Part shown: positions 27,564-39,382 of the stretch, in pieces
How positions within the stretch are numbered: the first letter of the stretch is position 1
Layout of the letters: each line of letters opens with the position of its first letter
From: Actinomycetota bacterium
Lineage (GTDB): Bacteria; Actinomycetota; Actinomycetes; Mycobacteriales; Mycobacteriaceae
Direction of reading: 5' to 3'
Assembly: GCA_018268465.1 (NCBI GenBank)
Contig: JAFDWN010000020.1
Location: 1-64,000, forward strand
DNA: 64,000 nt
Notes under the pieces: generated by a model
Seen by the model: only the letters and a program-made list of their open reading frames with translations
Database searches by the model: none
Told to the model about the DNA's origin: nothing
Program-made: the position numbers and the translations under genes

Positions 27564-28475
27564 TCACAGCGTCGCGGGGCGCAGCACGACCACGGATTTG
27601 GTGCGGGCCGGGCCGTCGGTCAGCAACGCGATGACACTGCCGTCGGGTGCCGTCGCCGCGTACGTGCCGTCGAATCCCGCCGGTCGCAGGGGACGGCCGT
27701 GCCTGGTGTCCTCGGTCTCGGCAGGGGTCAGATCCCGCCGCGGGAAGGCCAGCAGACATGCCGCGTCGAGGGTGTGGCTCAGCTGCGCGTTGTCGGCCAG
27801 TTCGTCCAGCGTGCGCGCCCCGTCCAGCCCGAAACCACCCACCCGGGTGCGGCGCAGCGCGGTGAGATGCCCACCCACGCCGAGCGCGGCGCCCGCGTCC
27901 CGCGCAAGTGCCCGCACATAGGTGCCCGACGAGCACGCGACGTCGACGTCCACTTCGACGGTCTGCGCGGCGGGGTCCCGCCGGATCGCGAGGATGTCGA
28001 AACGTTCGACCCGCACCCGGCGCGCGGCCAGTTCGACCGGCCGGCCCTCCCTGGCCAGGTGATAGGCGCGTTGCCCGTCGACTTTCACCGCGCTGACCGC
28101 CGCGGGCACCTGGTCGATGTCTCCGCGCAGCGCGGCGACCGCCGCGGCGATCGCATCGTCGGTGAGGTGACCCGCCGGCGCCGTCGCGACGGGTTGCCCC
28201 TCGGCGTCGTCGGTTGTGGTGCTCACACCGAGCCGCATGGTCGCCGTGTACGCCTTGTCGGTGAGGGTCAGCAGGCCGAGGATCTTCGTGGCCCGTTCGA
28301 TGCCGACCACCAACACGCCAGTGGCCATCGGATCGAGCGTCCCGGCGTGACCGACCTTGCGGGTGCGGAAGATTCGCCGGCAGCGGCCCACCACATCGTG
28401 GCTGGTGATGCCCGCCGGTTTGTCGACGACGACAAGCCCCGCCGGTTGCCGTTCGCGGTCGGTGCCCCCGCTCAC
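27564..28475 (-). CDS. truB: tRNA pseudouridine-55 synthase TruB
   Basis: This 303-residue pseudouridine synthase modifies U55 in the T-loop of tRNA. The N-terminal [16 protein letters not shown] and the catalytic Asp in [14 protein letters not shown] are present, as are the [10 protein letters not shown] and [12 protein letters not shown] motifs and a C-terminal RNA-binding tail. The start is GTG 28475, which overlaps the pptT stop as GTGA, so the pair is translationally coupled as in M. tuberculosis. Upstream in-frame codons lie within pptT and are not used. Confidence 0.96.
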   Translation of the reverse strand: MSGGTDRERQPAGLVVVDKPAGITSHDVVGRCRRIFRTRKVGHAGTLDPMATGVLVVGIERATKILGLLTLTDKAYTATMRLGVSTTTDDAEGQPVATAPAGHLTDDAIAAAVAALRGDIDQVPAAVSAVKVDGQRAYHLAREGRPVELAARRVRVERFDILAIRRDPAAQTVEVDVDVACSSGTYVRALARDAGAALGVGGHLTALRRTRVGGFGLDGARTLDELADNAQLSHTLDAACLLAFPRRDLTPAETEDTRHGRPLRPAGFDGTYAATAPDGSVIALLTDGPARTKSVVVLRPATL

Positions 28476-29164
28476 AGCACGATGGCCGTCAACGCCAGCC
28501 CGTCGCGGACTTCCCAGCGTCCGGCCAGCGTACGCAACGGCGGACCGCTTTCCGCGACGGGATCGATCAGGATGCGCGAGGTGAATCCGCCTGTCACACC
28601 GCCGGTGTCGACATCGAAGGTGATATGCGCGTCCTCGAACCCGAGCCAGCGGTGCGTGAGCGGGAACCATGCCTTGTAGGTTGCTTCTTTGGCGCAGAAC
28701 AGAATCCGGTCCCAGTGCAGACCGGCCGGCAACGCGCCGATCTCGGCGCGCTCTGCGGGCAGGCTGATCGCGCCGAGGACACCGTCGGGCAGCACACCGT
28801 GCGGTTCGGCGTCGATACCGACCGAACGCACCGCACCACTACGGGCCACTGCCGCCCCGCGAAAGCCCTCGCAGTGGGTGAGGCTACCGACGACGCCGTC
28901 GGGCCAGCACGGTTCGCCCTTCTCCCCCTTGAGGATCGGCACCGGCGGGACGCCGAGCTCATGCAACGCCAGCCGCGCGCAGCGCCGGACGGAGACGAAC
29001 TCGTTTCGCCGCTTGGCAACCGATCGCGCGATGAGCGCCTCCTCTTCCGGCAGCGGCGCCAATCCCGGCTCGTCGGCGTACATTTCGGCGGCCGCCAGAT
29101 CTCCCGACCGCACGGGCAACACGCCACCCAGTAGTCGCGCGTTGGTCATCGGGGCAGGGTTCAT
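28472..29164 (-). CDS. pptT: 4'-phosphopantetheinyl transferase PptT
   Basis: This 230-residue Sfp-type transferase activates the carrier domains of PKSs, NRPSs and mycobactin enzymes. The signature residues are in SVGIDAEPH (Asp and Glu ligands for magnesium) and [16 protein letters not shown]. The block [16 protein letters not shown] binds CoA. ATG 29164 is preferred because an AGAAAG lies five bases upstream; ATG 29149 is possible. It would activate the ACP and PKS of the 9.5-19.9 kb cluster. A repetitive 50-base duplication lies directly upstream. Confidence 0.96.
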   Translation of the reverse strand: MNPAPMTNARLLGGVLPVRSGDLAAAEMYADEPGLAPLPEEEALIARSVAKRRNEFVSVRRCARLALHELGVPPVPILKGEKGEPCWPDGVVGSLTHCEGFRGAAVARSGAVRSVGIDAEPHGVLPDGVLGAISLPAERAEIGALPAGLHWDRILFCAKEATYKAWFPLTHRWLGFEDAHITFDVDTGGVTGGFTSRILIDPVAESGPPLRTLAGRWEVRDGLALTAIVL

Positions 29165-29180
29165 CGGTGCTTTCTAATCT

Positions 29181-29269
29181 TCATCGCTGCATTCTGCTCT
29201 TCGCGCAAGCGCTCATCGCGGCGCAAGCGCTCATCGCTGCATTCTGCTCTTCGCGCAAGCGCTCATCGC
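29181..29269. repeat. 39-base direct repeat between pptT and the phosphoesterase gene
   Basis: Bases 29181-29219 and 29231-29269 are identical over 39 positions, with a 50-base period. A shorter core, GCGCAAGCGCTCATCGC, appears three times (29203-29219, 29221-29237, 29253-29269). The last copy overlaps the stop codon of the phosphoesterase gene. It looks like a recent tandem duplication in the upstream region of pptT. Confidence 0.9.
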
Positions 29270-30228
29270 CCTTGCCGGGCGCGGATGCGCTCCTGCATCT
29301 TCTGCGCATTGGCCCGCATCTCCGGCGTCACCTCGAAATGCCCGCCGAATTCGTTGAGGTACCCCGGCGCGTACTTCGGGTCGGGAAGCACCTGGCGCAA
29401 CCACCGGTAAGGCTTGCGGCGGCGCCACTCTCGCGGGTATCCGACGGACACCTCCTCGAAACGAACGCCGTCGTACCACGTCGTGCGCGGAATGTGCAGA
29501 TGGCCGTACACCGAGCAGATCGCGTTGTAGCGGGTATGCCAGTCGGCGGTCGCCGTGGTGCCGCACCACAGCGAGAACTCCGGATAGAACATCGCGTCGC
29601 AGGGTTCCCGCACCATCGGGAAGTGGTTCACCTGCACCGTCGGCATCATCCAGTCGAGATCCTCCAGCCGTTTGCGGGTGCGCGCCACCCGGTCGCGGCA
29701 CCACGCGTCGCGGGTGGCGTACGGCTCGGAGGACAGCAGGAACTCGTCGGTGCCCACGACGTTGCGCTCCCGCGCCAGGGCCAGGCCCTCGGCCTTGGTC
29801 GCCGTGCCCGGCGGCAGGAAGGTGTAGTCGTAGAGCAGGAACATCGGCACGATCGTGGCCGGGCCCCCCTCCTCGGTCCACACCGGGTAAGGGTGCTCGG
29901 GGGTGACCACACCCATCGAGTCGCACATGTCGACCAGATAGTCGTAGCGGGACTTGCCGAAGATCTGCATCGGGTCGCGGTTGGTGGTCCACAACTCGTG
30001 GTTGCCCGGCACCCAGATGACCTTGGCGAACCGCTTGCGCAGCAGGTCGAGCGCCCACCGGATCTCGTCGGTGCGCTCGCCGACGTCGCCGGCGACGATG
30101 AGCCAGTCGTCCGGGGAGTTCGGGTGCAGCGACTCCGTCACCGGCTTGTTGCCGGTGTGACCCGTGTGCAGGTCACTGATCGCCCACAGGATCGGTCTGC
30201 GATCCCGCGAATACTGCTGGTCCACCAC
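29263..30228 (-). CDS. Calcineurin-like metallophosphoesterase
   Basis: The 321-residue cytosolic phosphoesterase is syntenic with Rv2795c. The binuclear metal motifs are complete: SDLHTGH (D-x-H), AGDVGERTDE (GD), PGNHE (GNHE), a VNHFPM histidine and VYGHLH (GHxH). The start is GTG 30228, and the protein begins close to the first metal motif. The substrate is unknown. It is transcribed toward pptT, with the direct-repeat block between them. Confidence 0.88.
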   Translation of the reverse strand: MVDQQYSRDRRPILWAISDLHTGHTGNKPVTESLHPNSPDDWLIVAGDVGERTDEIRWALDLLRKRFAKVIWVPGNHELWTTNRDPMQIFGKSRYDYLVDMCDSMGVVTPEHPYPVWTEEGGPATIVPMFLLYDYTFLPPGTATKAEGLALARERNVVGTDEFLLSSEPYATRDAWCRDRVARTRKRLEDLDWMMPTVQVNHFPMVREPCDAMFYPEFSLWCGTTATADWHTRYNAICSVYGHLHIPRTTWYDGVRFEEVSVGYPREWRRRKPYRWLRQVLPDPKYAPGYLNEFGGHFEVTPEMRANAQKMQERIRARQGR

Positions 30229-30440
30229 AACCCATCAGCGTACTGGCGTCGTCGGGTATCGCTCGCCCGACAACTGGAACACGTTCCAGTCGAACGGTCC
30301 GTGGCCGGCCCCGGCCGCCGAGCGCCATCGCCCCCGCCACCGTGGCGAGTGCACCTGACGTCAGCCGCCGCCGGCCGGATATGTCCTGGTCACAGTGGTG
30401 AGCCCAAGCCGGCGGAGGGTCGTAGGACACACTGTGAGGG

Positions 30441-32111
30441 GTGACCACCACACCGACCCGCCCGCAGTCGCCGGTCCGTCGGGCCCTCCACGAACGACTC
30501 AGCGCTGCCCTGCGCCTGCCACCGCCGACCGTCGACTTCGACGTCGACCGCAGCCTGCGGGTGCCGATGCGCGACGGAGTCGGTCTCGTCGCCGACCATT
30601 ATTCGCCGCGGACCGCGTCGCCCGCGGGCACCCTGCTGGTCCGGGGGCCCTACGGGAGGCGCTGGCCGATCTCGGCGTTGTGCGGTGCGATGTACGCGGC
30701 CCGCGGGTATCACGTCGTCATCCAGAGCGTGCGCGGTACGTTCGGCTCGGGTGGCGATTTCGCGCCGTTCGTGCACGAGGTCGACGACGGCGCCGACACC
30801 GTCGTCTGGCTGCGTGACCAGCCGTGGTTCACGGGTACGTTCGGCACGATCGGGTTGTCCTATCTGGGATTCACCCAGTGGGCCCTGCTGGCCGATCCCC
30901 CACCGGAGATGAAGGCCGCGGTGATCGCCGTCGGGCCGCACGATGTCAGCGGTCCACGCTGGGGCACTGGGTCTTTCGGGCTCAGCGATTTCCTCGGCTG
31001 GAGCGATGCCGTCGGCCGTCAGGAAGACCGCCGCGGGCTGCGCACACTGCTGAGGCGGGCCAAGGCCAACCAGCTGGCGACCGAGGCGTCACTGGGTCTG
31101 CCGCTCGGTGCGTCCAGCCGCGCACTGCTCGGCGACGGCGCGCCGTGGTTCGAATCGTGGCTGGAGCACCCCGACGCGGACGATCCGTTCTGGGCGGGGA
31201 TGCGGATGGACGGCGCGCTGGCACGCGCCGAGGTTCCGGTGCTTCTGCTCACCGGCTGGCAGGACCTGTTCCTGGAGCAGTCCCTCGCGCAGTACCAGGC
31301 GTTGCGTCGGCGCGGGGTGGCCGCCGCGGTGACGGTCGGCCCGTGGCGACACGGCGAACTGTTGGCCAAGGCGGTGCCGACCGTGACCCGGGAAACCCTC
31401 GACTGGCTCGGCACCCACCTCGCGGGTGCGGCGCCACAGCGACGGACGCCGGTGCGCATTCATCTGGGCGGCTCGTCGGGCACGGCCGGCTGGCGGGATT
31501 TCGCCGATTGGCCGCCCGCGATGCCCGAACGGGTGCTGTACCTGCAGTCCGCGGGCAGGCTGGCGGGCGGAGCGCCGGACCCCGGCGGCTCTGCGACGTT
31601 CGTCTACAACCCCGCCGACCCGACGCCCACCGTGGGCGGCAGGCTACTGGCGCCCGTCGGCGGCTACCGCGACGACCGCGCACTGGCCCGGCGTGCCGAT
31701 GTGCTGACGTTCACCGGCGAACGTCTGTCGACCGACCTGTACGTGGTCGGGAACCCGGTGCTGGAGTTGTCGCACACCTGCACCAATCCGCACAACGACC
31801 TGTTCGTGCGGATCAGCCAGGTCGACGCCCGGGGCCGCTCCCGCAACATCAGCGACGGCTACCTCGCCTCGGCCCCCGATTCCGGGACCGTGCGCATCGA
31901 ACTCGACGCCGTCGCGCACGCGTTCCCGAGCGGATCGCGCATCCGGGTGCTGATCGCCGGCGGGTCGCATCCACGCTTCGTGCGCAACCTCGGCACCGGG
32001 GAACCCACCGGGGACGCAACACGGCTGGCCACCGCCAGGCACACCGTGCACCTGGGCGCCGACTCCCGCCTGATCCTTCCCGCCGACCGCACGCCCCCGT
32101 CAGCCGACTGA
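30441..32111 (+). CDS. CocE/NonD family X-Pro dipeptidyl-peptidase-like hydrolase
   Basis: The 556-residue alpha/beta hydrolase has a C-terminal jelly-roll domain, as in cocaine esterase and Rv2800. The nucleophile Ser is in GTIGLSYLGFTQW near residue 145. The N-terminal RVPMRDGVGLVADHYSP and SVRGTFGSGGDF blocks and a VGPWRHGE histidine segment complete the catalytic domain. The jelly-roll begins near residue 350. GTG 30441 follows GTGAGGG. Its last 12 bases overlap tail-to-tail with the DUF1802 gene. The physiological ester or peptide substrate is unknown. Confidence 0.88.
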   Translation: MTTTPTRPQSPVRRALHERLSAALRLPPPTVDFDVDRSLRVPMRDGVGLVADHYSPRTASPAGTLLVRGPYGRRWPISALCGAMYAARGYHVVIQSVRGTFGSGGDFAPFVHEVDDGADTVVWLRDQPWFTGTFGTIGLSYLGFTQWALLADPPPEMKAAVIAVGPHDVSGPRWGTGSFGLSDFLGWSDAVGRQEDRRGLRTLLRRAKANQLATEASLGLPLGASSRALLGDGAPWFESWLEHPDADDPFWAGMRMDGALARAEVPVLLLTGWQDLFLEQSLAQYQALRRRGVAAAVTVGPWRHGELLAKAVPTVTRETLDWLGTHLAGAAPQRRTPVRIHLGGSSGTAGWRDFADWPPAMPERVLYLQSAGRLAGGAPDPGGSATFVYNPADPTPTVGGRLLAPVGGYRDDRALARRADVLTFTGERLSTDLYVVGNPVLELSHTCTNPHNDLFVRISQVDARGRSRNISDGYLASAPDSGTVRIELDAVAHAFPSGSRIRVLIAGGSHPRFVRNLGTGEPTGDATRLATARHTVHLGADSRLILPADRTPPSAD

Positions 32112-32672
32112 TCCGCGGACCCGCTCGGCGATGTCGCGCAGTGTCGCGTCGTCGTGCACCGGCTCGCCCCACGACGAACCGACCGGAAGCCGCACCCAGC
32201 TGGCGCACCCCCCGTATTCGGGCGTGCGGGCCAGTCTGACCGGCTCCATGAGCGGGCTGGCCTGCACGACCAGCACCGTCAACCGGTGCCTGGGCCGGAA
32301 GTCCAGCCGGTCGGTGCGCACCGACTCCGTGGTCCAGATGTGCAGCGGCTCCAGTTCACCGATCGCCTCAGGACGCGTGACCTCGACGGCGGCGACCACG
32401 CGCGCGCCGGCGCGCACCACGACCGCATCGTCGGCGCTGTCGGCGGCCGAAACCTCGAGCAGGTCGCGGTGTTCGGGGCGCACACGTTCGGCGTGGCTGT
32501 GCGCGACGGTCGGAAAGAACAGGAATTGCGACGCACTGACCTCGAAGCGCTTTTCGTGGATACCGCCCTTACGCAGCAGGATCGACTGCCGCCCGTCGAG
32601 CAGCCCCTGCACGACCGCGCCCCACTCCTTGAGCGCCGGCTGGGTCGACACCGCGGTCACCGGAGTGGTCAT
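32100..32672 (-). CDS. DUF1802 family protein
   Basis: The 190-residue protein has the family start ALKEWGAVVQGLLDGRQSIL followed by LLRKGGIHEKRFEV and FLFFPTVAHSHAERV. A C-terminal half with many Asp, Glu and Arg residues completes the domain. DUF1802 proteins are uncharacterised. The ATG overlaps the DUF2277 stop (ATGA), forming a two-gene operon. The 3' end overlaps the convergent CocE hydrolase gene. Confidence 0.85.
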   Translation of the reverse strand: MTTPVTAVSTQPALKEWGAVVQGLLDGRQSILLRKGGIHEKRFEVSASQFLFFPTVAHSHAERVRPEHRDLLEVSAADSADDAVVVRAGARVVAAVEVTRPEAIGELEPLHIWTTESVRTDRLDFRPRHRLTVLVVQASPLMEPVRLARTPEYGGCASWVRLPVGSSWGEPVHDDATLRDIAERVRGSVG

Positions 32673-32935
32673 CCCAGGCCGAGGCGCGCGCGGACCTCGG
32701 GACGGCGCAGCGGCGGAACGGATTTCGGCGGCTGACGGCGCGGTGGCAGCCCGGCGAGCAGTCGCTGGGTGGACGCCGTGACCTCGGCGACGGCGACCTC
32801 GAAGGCGTCGGTGTTCGCGCCGGACGGCCGGGTGATGCCGCTGACCTTGCGGACGTACTGGCGGGCCGCCGCCTCGACCTCATCGGCCGTCGCGGCCGGT
32901 TCCAGACCCCGCAATTCGGTGATGTTTCGGCACAT
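32669..32935 (-). CDS. DUF2277 family small protein
   Basis: The 88-residue protein begins MCRNITELRGLEPAAT, the hallmark of DUF2277, and continues with a helical AARQYVRKVSGITRPSGAN block. ATG at 32935 is chosen because the family starts at Met-Cys-Arg-Asn; an upstream ATG at 32947 would add four residues. It is coupled to the DUF1802 gene. Function unknown; the conserved Cys2 and Arg3 hint at a metal or nucleic-acid contact, but this is a guess. Confidence 0.8.
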   Translation of the reverse strand: MCRNITELRGLEPAATADEVEAAARQYVRKVSGITRPSGANTDAFEVAVAEVTASTQRLLAGLPPRRQPPKSVPPLRRPEVRARLGLG

Positions 32936-33032
32936 GGCCTCCACCATAGGCGGGGCCCGACGGGAGGGTTACGGTGAGCCGACAGGGCGGCCGACCCGGG
33001 GCCGTGATGCGACGCGACGGTCGGGGGCACTG

Positions 33033-33599
33033 ATGAACGAGGCACACGAATGCTGCGGGTCGCCCGAATGGCGGCATGCGATTCGGGAGTTCATCCTGCC
33101 GTGGGCGCTCGGCGCCACCGATCTGGGCGACGACGTACTGGAGGTGGGTCCCGGCTACGGGGCCACCACCGACGTGTTGAGCACCCGGACGGCATGCCTC
33201 ACGGCGGTGGAGATCGACGACGACCTGGCCGCCATGCTCCGTCGTCGTTTCGCCGGGACGCCGTCGGTGCACATCGTCGTCGGCGACGCGACGAACCTGC
33301 CCTACGACGACCGGCGATTCTCGGGCGCGGCCTGTTTCACGATGCTGCACCATGTGGCGACAGCCGATCTGCAGGACCGGCTGCTCGCCGAGGTGGCCAG
33401 GGTGCTGCGGCCGGGGGCGGCACTGGTGGCCAGCGACAGCCTCGCCGGCGACGACCTGGCCGCCGCCCACGACGGTGACACGTACAACCCGGTCGACCCC
33501 GGGTCGCTGCCGCACCGCCTGACGGCCGCGGGGTTCGTCGGTATCGACGTCAAGACCAACGACTACGGCTGGGCGGCGATCGCGCGCACACCCGGGTGA
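33033..33599 (+). CDS. Class I SAM-dependent methyltransferase
   Basis: The 188-residue methyltransferase has a compact Rossmann domain: motif I LEVGPGYGATTDVL, an acidic motif II (AVEIDD), VVGDATNLPYDDRRFS and the LRPGAALVASDSL segment. This pattern is that of UbiE-type methyltransferases, but the substrate cannot be predicted. ATG 33033 starts the conserved protein; a longer open frame upstream is antisense to the DUF2277 gene. It converges on dinF. Confidence 0.85.
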   Translation: MNEAHECCGSPEWRHAIREFILPWALGATDLGDDVLEVGPGYGATTDVLSTRTACLTAVEIDDDLAAMLRRRFAGTPSVHIVVGDATNLPYDDRRFSGAACFTMLHHVATADLQDRLLAEVARVLRPGAALVASDSLAGDDLAAAHDGDTYNPVDPGSLPHRLTAAGFVGIDVKTNDYGWAAIARTPG

Positions 33600-33632
33600 A
33601 GCGTGACCGGCGCCCGGCCGGCACGCGCACCG

Positions 33633-34982
33633 TCAGTGGGTACCGGGCACCAGCCAGCGACCCGAGAACGCACGCCAGCCGACGAAGCCCAGCCGCAGCA
33701 CCATGAACAGGCTCAGACCCGACCAGATGCCGACCAGACCCCAGCCGAATGCCAGGGACAGCCAGATCAGGGGCAGGAATCCCACCAGCGCGCTGACCAG
33801 CGTCGCGTTACGCATGAACTTCGCGTCACCCGCGCCCAGCAGCACCCCGTCGAGCGCGAAAACCATTCCGGCGATCGGCAATTGGGCAACCAGGAACCAC
33901 CACGGCACCCCGATGGAATCCAGCACGGCGCGGTCGTCGGTGAACACGGCGGGAAGCACCGGCGCGCCGACGGCGAACACGGCGGCCAGCATCATGGCCG
34001 CGATCGTGGAGAACACCGTCACCCGCACGGCCACCGACTTGGCGTGCGCCAGCGCACCGGCGCCCAGCGCTGCGCCAACCAGTGACTGCGCTGCGATCGC
34101 CAGCGAATCCAGCACCAGCGCCAGAAAACTCCACAGTTGCAGCACGACCTGATGAGCGGCCACCGCGGCCGCCCCGAATCGGGCCGCCACGGCCCCCGCG
34201 GAGACGAAACATGCCTGGAATGCCATGGTGCGCACCAGCAGATCCCGTCCCATCACCAGCTGCGCCCGCAGCAACGCCGGCTGGATGCGCAGCGGGACGC
34301 GCTCCGCCAGCAATGCCCACAGGAACAGGGCGGCGGCCACCCACTGGCCCACCAGATTCGCCACCGCCGAACCCTCCAGCCCCAGGCGTGGCAGGCCCAG
34401 CCAGCCGTACACGAGCAGCGGGCACAACACCGCCGACACGGCGAAACCCGTGACGACGTAGCGCAACGGCCGCACGGTGTCCTGAACGCCACGCATCCAA
34501 CCGTTGCCCGCCAGCGACACCAGGATGGCCGGCACCGCCAGGATCGCGATCCGCAGCCACGGCAGCGCCGTGCCGGCGATCTCCCCCGGGCCAGCCAGTG
34601 CGGTCAGCAACGGCGCCGCCGTCGCCTGCACCGCGACCACGATGACCACGCCCAGGCCCAGCGCCAGCCAGGTGGCCTGCACACCCTCGCCGACGGCGGC
34701 AGCACGGTCACCGGCACCGTAGTACCGCGCCGAGCGGGCCGTCGTCCCGTAGGACAGGAACGTCAACTGCGAACTGACCAGGGCGAGCACCAGCCCGCCG
34801 ACCGCCAGACCCGCCAGGCTCAGCGCGCCCAGTCGCCCCACCACGGCCAGGTCGAACAGCAGATACAGCGGCTCGGCGGCCAGCACCCCCAGCGCGGGCA
34901 GCGCCAGCGCGGCAATCCGCCGACCGGTGACCGGCTCGCCCGGCTGGATCGGCGGATGGTCCTCGCCGTGCGGATCAGCCAA
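33633..34982 (-). CDS. dinF: MATE-family efflux protein DinF
   Basis: This 449-residue, 12-helix integral membrane transporter of the MATE superfamily is syntenic with Rv2836c. Two MatE halves are seen (segments LPALGVLAAEPLYLLFDLAVVG near residue 35 and AHQVVLQLWSF near 275). MATE proteins export cationic drugs or metabolites with proton or sodium antiport. The gene starts 11 bases after the nrnA stop codon, so it is the distal gene of the rbfA-nrnA-dinF run. Confidence 0.92.
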   Translation of the reverse strand: MADPHGEDHPPIQPGEPVTGRRIAALALPALGVLAAEPLYLLFDLAVVGRLGALSLAGLAVGGLVLALVSSQLTFLSYGTTARSARYYGAGDRAAAVGEGVQATWLALGLGVVIVVAVQATAAPLLTALAGPGEIAGTALPWLRIAILAVPAILVSLAGNGWMRGVQDTVRPLRYVVTGFAVSAVLCPLLVYGWLGLPRLGLEGSAVANLVGQWVAAALFLWALLAERVPLRIQPALLRAQLVMGRDLLVRTMAFQACFVSAGAVAARFGAAAVAAHQVVLQLWSFLALVLDSLAIAAQSLVGAALGAGALAHAKSVAVRVTVFSTIAAMMLAAVFAVGAPVLPAVFTDDRAVLDSIGVPWWFLVAQLPIAGMVFALDGVLLGAGDAKFMRNATLVSALVGFLPLIWLSLAFGWGLVGIWSGLSLFMVLRLGFVGWRAFSGRWLVPGTH

Positions 34983-34993
34983 GGCGGACGGAG

Positions 34994-36485
<1,492 letters not shown>

Positions 36486-36526
36486 GTCGCTCCCCTGGTA
36501 AACGCTCGTCGCCCAGCATGCGGACG

Positions 36527-39304
36527 CTACACACGTTCTTTTTCAACCAGCTCGTACGTCTCGACGATGTCGCCTTCCTTGATGTCGGAGTAGCCGACCG
36601 TCAGACCACACTCGTAACCGTCGCGCACCTCGGTCACGTCGTCCTTCTCCCGGCGCAACGACTGCACCGTGAGGGTCTCGGCGACGACGACGTTGTCCCG
36701 CAGCAGGCGCGCCTTGGCGTTGCGGCGGATGATGCCCGAGGTCACCAGGCAGCCGGCGATATTGCCGAACTTCGACGACCGGAAGACCGCGCGAATCTCG
36801 GCCCGGCCCAGCTCACGCTCCTCGTAGACCGGCTTGAGCAGACCACGCAGGGCCTTTTCGATCTCGTCGATGGCCTGGTAGATCACCGAGTAGTACCGGA
36901 TCTCCACACCTTCGCGGTTGGCCAGTTCGGTGGCCTTGCCCTCGGCGCGGACGTTGAAGCCGATGATGATCGCGTCCGAGGCCGACGCCAGGTTGACGTT
37001 GGTCTCGGTGACACCACCGACGCCGCGGTCGATGACGCGCAGCTCCACCTCGTCGTCGACCTGGATACCCAGCAGAGCCTCCTCCAGCGCCTCGACCGTA
37101 CCGGCGTTGTCGCCCTTGAGGATCAGGTTGAGCTGGCTGGTTTCCTTCAGCGCCGAATCCAGGTCCTCCAGGCTGATCCGCTTGCGGCTGCGCGCGGCCA
37201 TCGCGTTGCGTTTGCGCGCGCTGCGCCGGTCGGCGATCTGGCGGGCGATGCGGTCCTCGTCGACGACGAGGAAGTTGTCGCCCGCACCCGGCACCGAGGT
37301 GAAGCCGATGACCTGAACGGGCCGCGACGGCAACGCCTCTTCGACGTCGTCACCGTGCTCGTCGACCATGCGGCGCACCCGGCCGTAGGCGTCGCCCGCC
37401 ACCACCGAGTCGCCGACCCGCAGGGTGCCGCGTGCCACCAGCACGGTGGCCACGGGACCGCGGCCGCGGTCCAGATGGGCTTCGATCGCCACACCCTGGG
37501 CCTCCATGTCTGGGTTGGCCCGAAGGTCCAGCGCCGCATCGGCGGTGAGCAGCACCGCCTCCAGCAGCGCCTCGATGTTGGTGCCCTGCTTGGCCGAGAT
37601 GTCGACGAACATGGTGTCGCCGCCGAAATCCTCTGCCACGAGGCCGTACTCGGTGAGCTGCCCGCGGATCTTCTGCGGGTCGGCACCTTCCTTGTCGATC
37701 TTGTTGACCGCCACCACGATCGGCACGTCGGCGGCCTGCGCGTGGTTGATGGCCTCCACCGTCTGCGGCATCACGCCGTCGTCGGCGGCGACCACCAGGA
37801 TCGCGATGTCGGTGGCCTTGGCGCCGCGGGCACGCATGGCCGTGAACGCCTCGTGACCCGGGGTGTCGATGAAGGTGATCGGCCGCACCGTGCCGTCGAG
37901 GTCGATTTCGACCTGGTAGGCACCGATGTGCTGGGTGATGCCGCCGGCCTCGCCCTCGCGGACGTTGGCCTGGCGGATGGTGTCCAGCAGGCGGGTCTTG
38001 CCGTGGTCGACGTGACCCATGACGGTGACCACCGGCGGACGCACCTCGAGGTCGTCCTCGCCGCCTTCGTCCTCGCCGTAGGTGAGGTCGAACGATTCCA
38101 GCAGCTCGCGGTCCTCGTCCTCGGGGGACACGACCTGCACGACGTAATTCATCTCGCTGCCCAGCAGCTCGAGAGTCTCGTCACCCACCGACTGGGTGGC
38201 GGTCACCATCTCACCGAGATTGAACAACGCCTGCACCAGCGAAGCGGGGTTGGCGTCGATCTTCTCGGCGAAGTCGCTCAGCGACGCGCCGCGGGCCAGC
38301 CGGATGGTCTCACCGTTGCCGTGGGGCAGCCGCACACCGCCGACGACGGGCGCCTGCATCGAGTCGTATTCCTGGCGCTTCTGCCGCTTCGACTTACGTC
38401 CGCGCTTGGGCGCACCGCCGGGCCGTCCGAACGCACCGGCGGCACCGCCGCGCTGACCGGGACGGCCACCGCCGCCACCACCGCCGGGGCGGCCTCGGAA
38501 GCCACCACCGGCGGCCGCACCGCCGGCACCACCACCACCGCCGGCACCACCGCCGCGGTAGTTACCGCCGCCGCCACCGGGACGGCCGCCCTGACCTGCA
38601 CCGGGACGGGGTCCGCCGCCGGGACCGGGACGCGGTCCGCCGCCGGGACGCGGCGGCCGGGGGCCGCCGGGACGCGGGGGCATATTGCCCGGCGTGACGC
38701 CGGGACGGGGTCCGCCGCCGGGACGCGGCGCGTTGCCGGGTCCGGGCCGGGGGCCCTGCGGACGGGGAATCGGCCGTTCCGCCGGCTGCTGCGAGGAGAA
38801 CGGATTGTTGCCGACGCGCGGTGTGCGCGGGGCGGGTTTGGGGCCGCCGGGCACGGGGCCGGGTCGCGGGCCAGGGGTCGGGGCCGGTCGGGTCGGAGCC
38901 GGCGCCGGGGCGGCGCTGGCGGCCGCGGGCGGCGGGCTGACCGGAGCCTGACGTGGCGCGGGCACCGGAGCGCGGGTCGGCGCCGGAGCCGGAGCCGGGG
39001 CCGCGACCTGAGGCTCGGCCGGACGGGCCGGCCGGGGCGCCGAGGGCTTCGGCGCGGCGGGGCTGGGCGCAGCGGGCACCGGGCTGGACGCCGCCACCCG
39101 GGCGGGGCCGCCGTTGCCGCCGGGCCTCGCCCGGTCGGATTTTGCGCCGCCGAATGTCTCCCGAAGTCGCCGCGCCACCGGCGCTTCGACGGTCGAGGAG
39201 GCGGACTTGACGAACTCGCCCTGCTCTTTCAGCGTCGCGAGAAGTTGCTTACTGGTGACACCGAGTTCCTTGGCCAACTCGTGCACACGGGCCTTACCTG
39301 CCAC
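36527..39304 (-). CDS. infB: Translation initiation factor IF-2
   Basis: This 925-residue GTPase delivers initiator tRNA to the 30S subunit. A first IF2_N domain (1-51) is followed by a linker of about 280 residues made almost entirely of Gly, Pro, Ala and Arg, with runs such as RPGGGGGG. A second IF2_N domain (about 320-375) leads into the GTPase, with GHVDHGKT near residue 430, DTPGHE and NKID, then EF-Tu-like domains II and IV. The linker (about 38.4-39.1 kb) is highly repetitive at DNA level. The long open frame on the other strand is a GC shadow. Confidence 0.97.
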   Translation of the reverse strand: MAGKARVHELAKELGVTSKQLLATLKEQGEFVKSASSTVEAPVARRLRETFGGAKSDRARPGGNGGPARVAASSPVPAAPSPAAPKPSAPRPARPAEPQVAAPAPAPAPTRAPVPAPRQAPVSPPPAAASAAPAPAPTRPAPTPGPRPGPVPGGPKPAPRTPRVGNNPFSSQQPAERPIPRPQGPRPGPGNAPRPGGGPRPGVTPGNMPPRPGGPRPPRPGGGPRPGPGGGPRPGAGQGGRPGGGGGNYRGGGAGGGGGAGGAAAGGGFRGRPGGGGGGGRPGQRGGAAGAFGRPGGAPKRGRKSKRQKRQEYDSMQAPVVGGVRLPHGNGETIRLARGASLSDFAEKIDANPASLVQALFNLGEMVTATQSVGDETLELLGSEMNYVVQVVSPEDEDRELLESFDLTYGEDEGGEDDLEVRPPVVTVMGHVDHGKTRLLDTIRQANVREGEAGGITQHIGAYQVEIDLDGTVRPITFIDTPGHEAFTAMRARGAKATDIAILVVAADDGVMPQTVEAINHAQAADVPIVVAVNKIDKEGADPQKIRGQLTEYGLVAEDFGGDTMFVDISAKQGTNIEALLEAVLLTADAALDLRANPDMEAQGVAIEAHLDRGRGPVATVLVARGTLRVGDSVVAGDAYGRVRRMVDEHGDDVEEALPSRPVQVIGFTSVPGAGDNFLVVDEDRIARQIADRRSARKRNAMAARSRKRISLEDLDSALKETSQLNLILKGDNAGTVEALEEALLGIQVDDEVELRVIDRGVGGVTETNVNLASASDAIIIGFNVRAEGKATELANREGVEIRYYSVIYQAIDEIEKALRGLLKPVYEERELGRAEIRAVFRSSKFGNIAGCLVTSGIIRRNAKARLLRDNVVVAETLTVQSLRREKDDVTEVRDGYECGLTVGYSDIKEGDIVETYELVEKERV

Positions 39305-39382
39305 TACATCTCCTGGTCGGGAGGCGACAGCGGTGGTAGGCGCCGCGCCTCGGTTTAGCTATGACGCATGGTCATCGGGACT

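Noticed and set aside
29181-29269. Direct repeats considered as insertion-sequence ends or attachment sites
   Set aside because: There is no transposase or integrase gene between or beside the copies, and the 50-base period fits a simple tandem duplication.
38400-39100. Repetitive GC-rich DNA considered as a separate repeat element
   Set aside because: It encodes the Gly/Pro/Arg-rich linker of IF-2 that is normal for mycobacterial infB.
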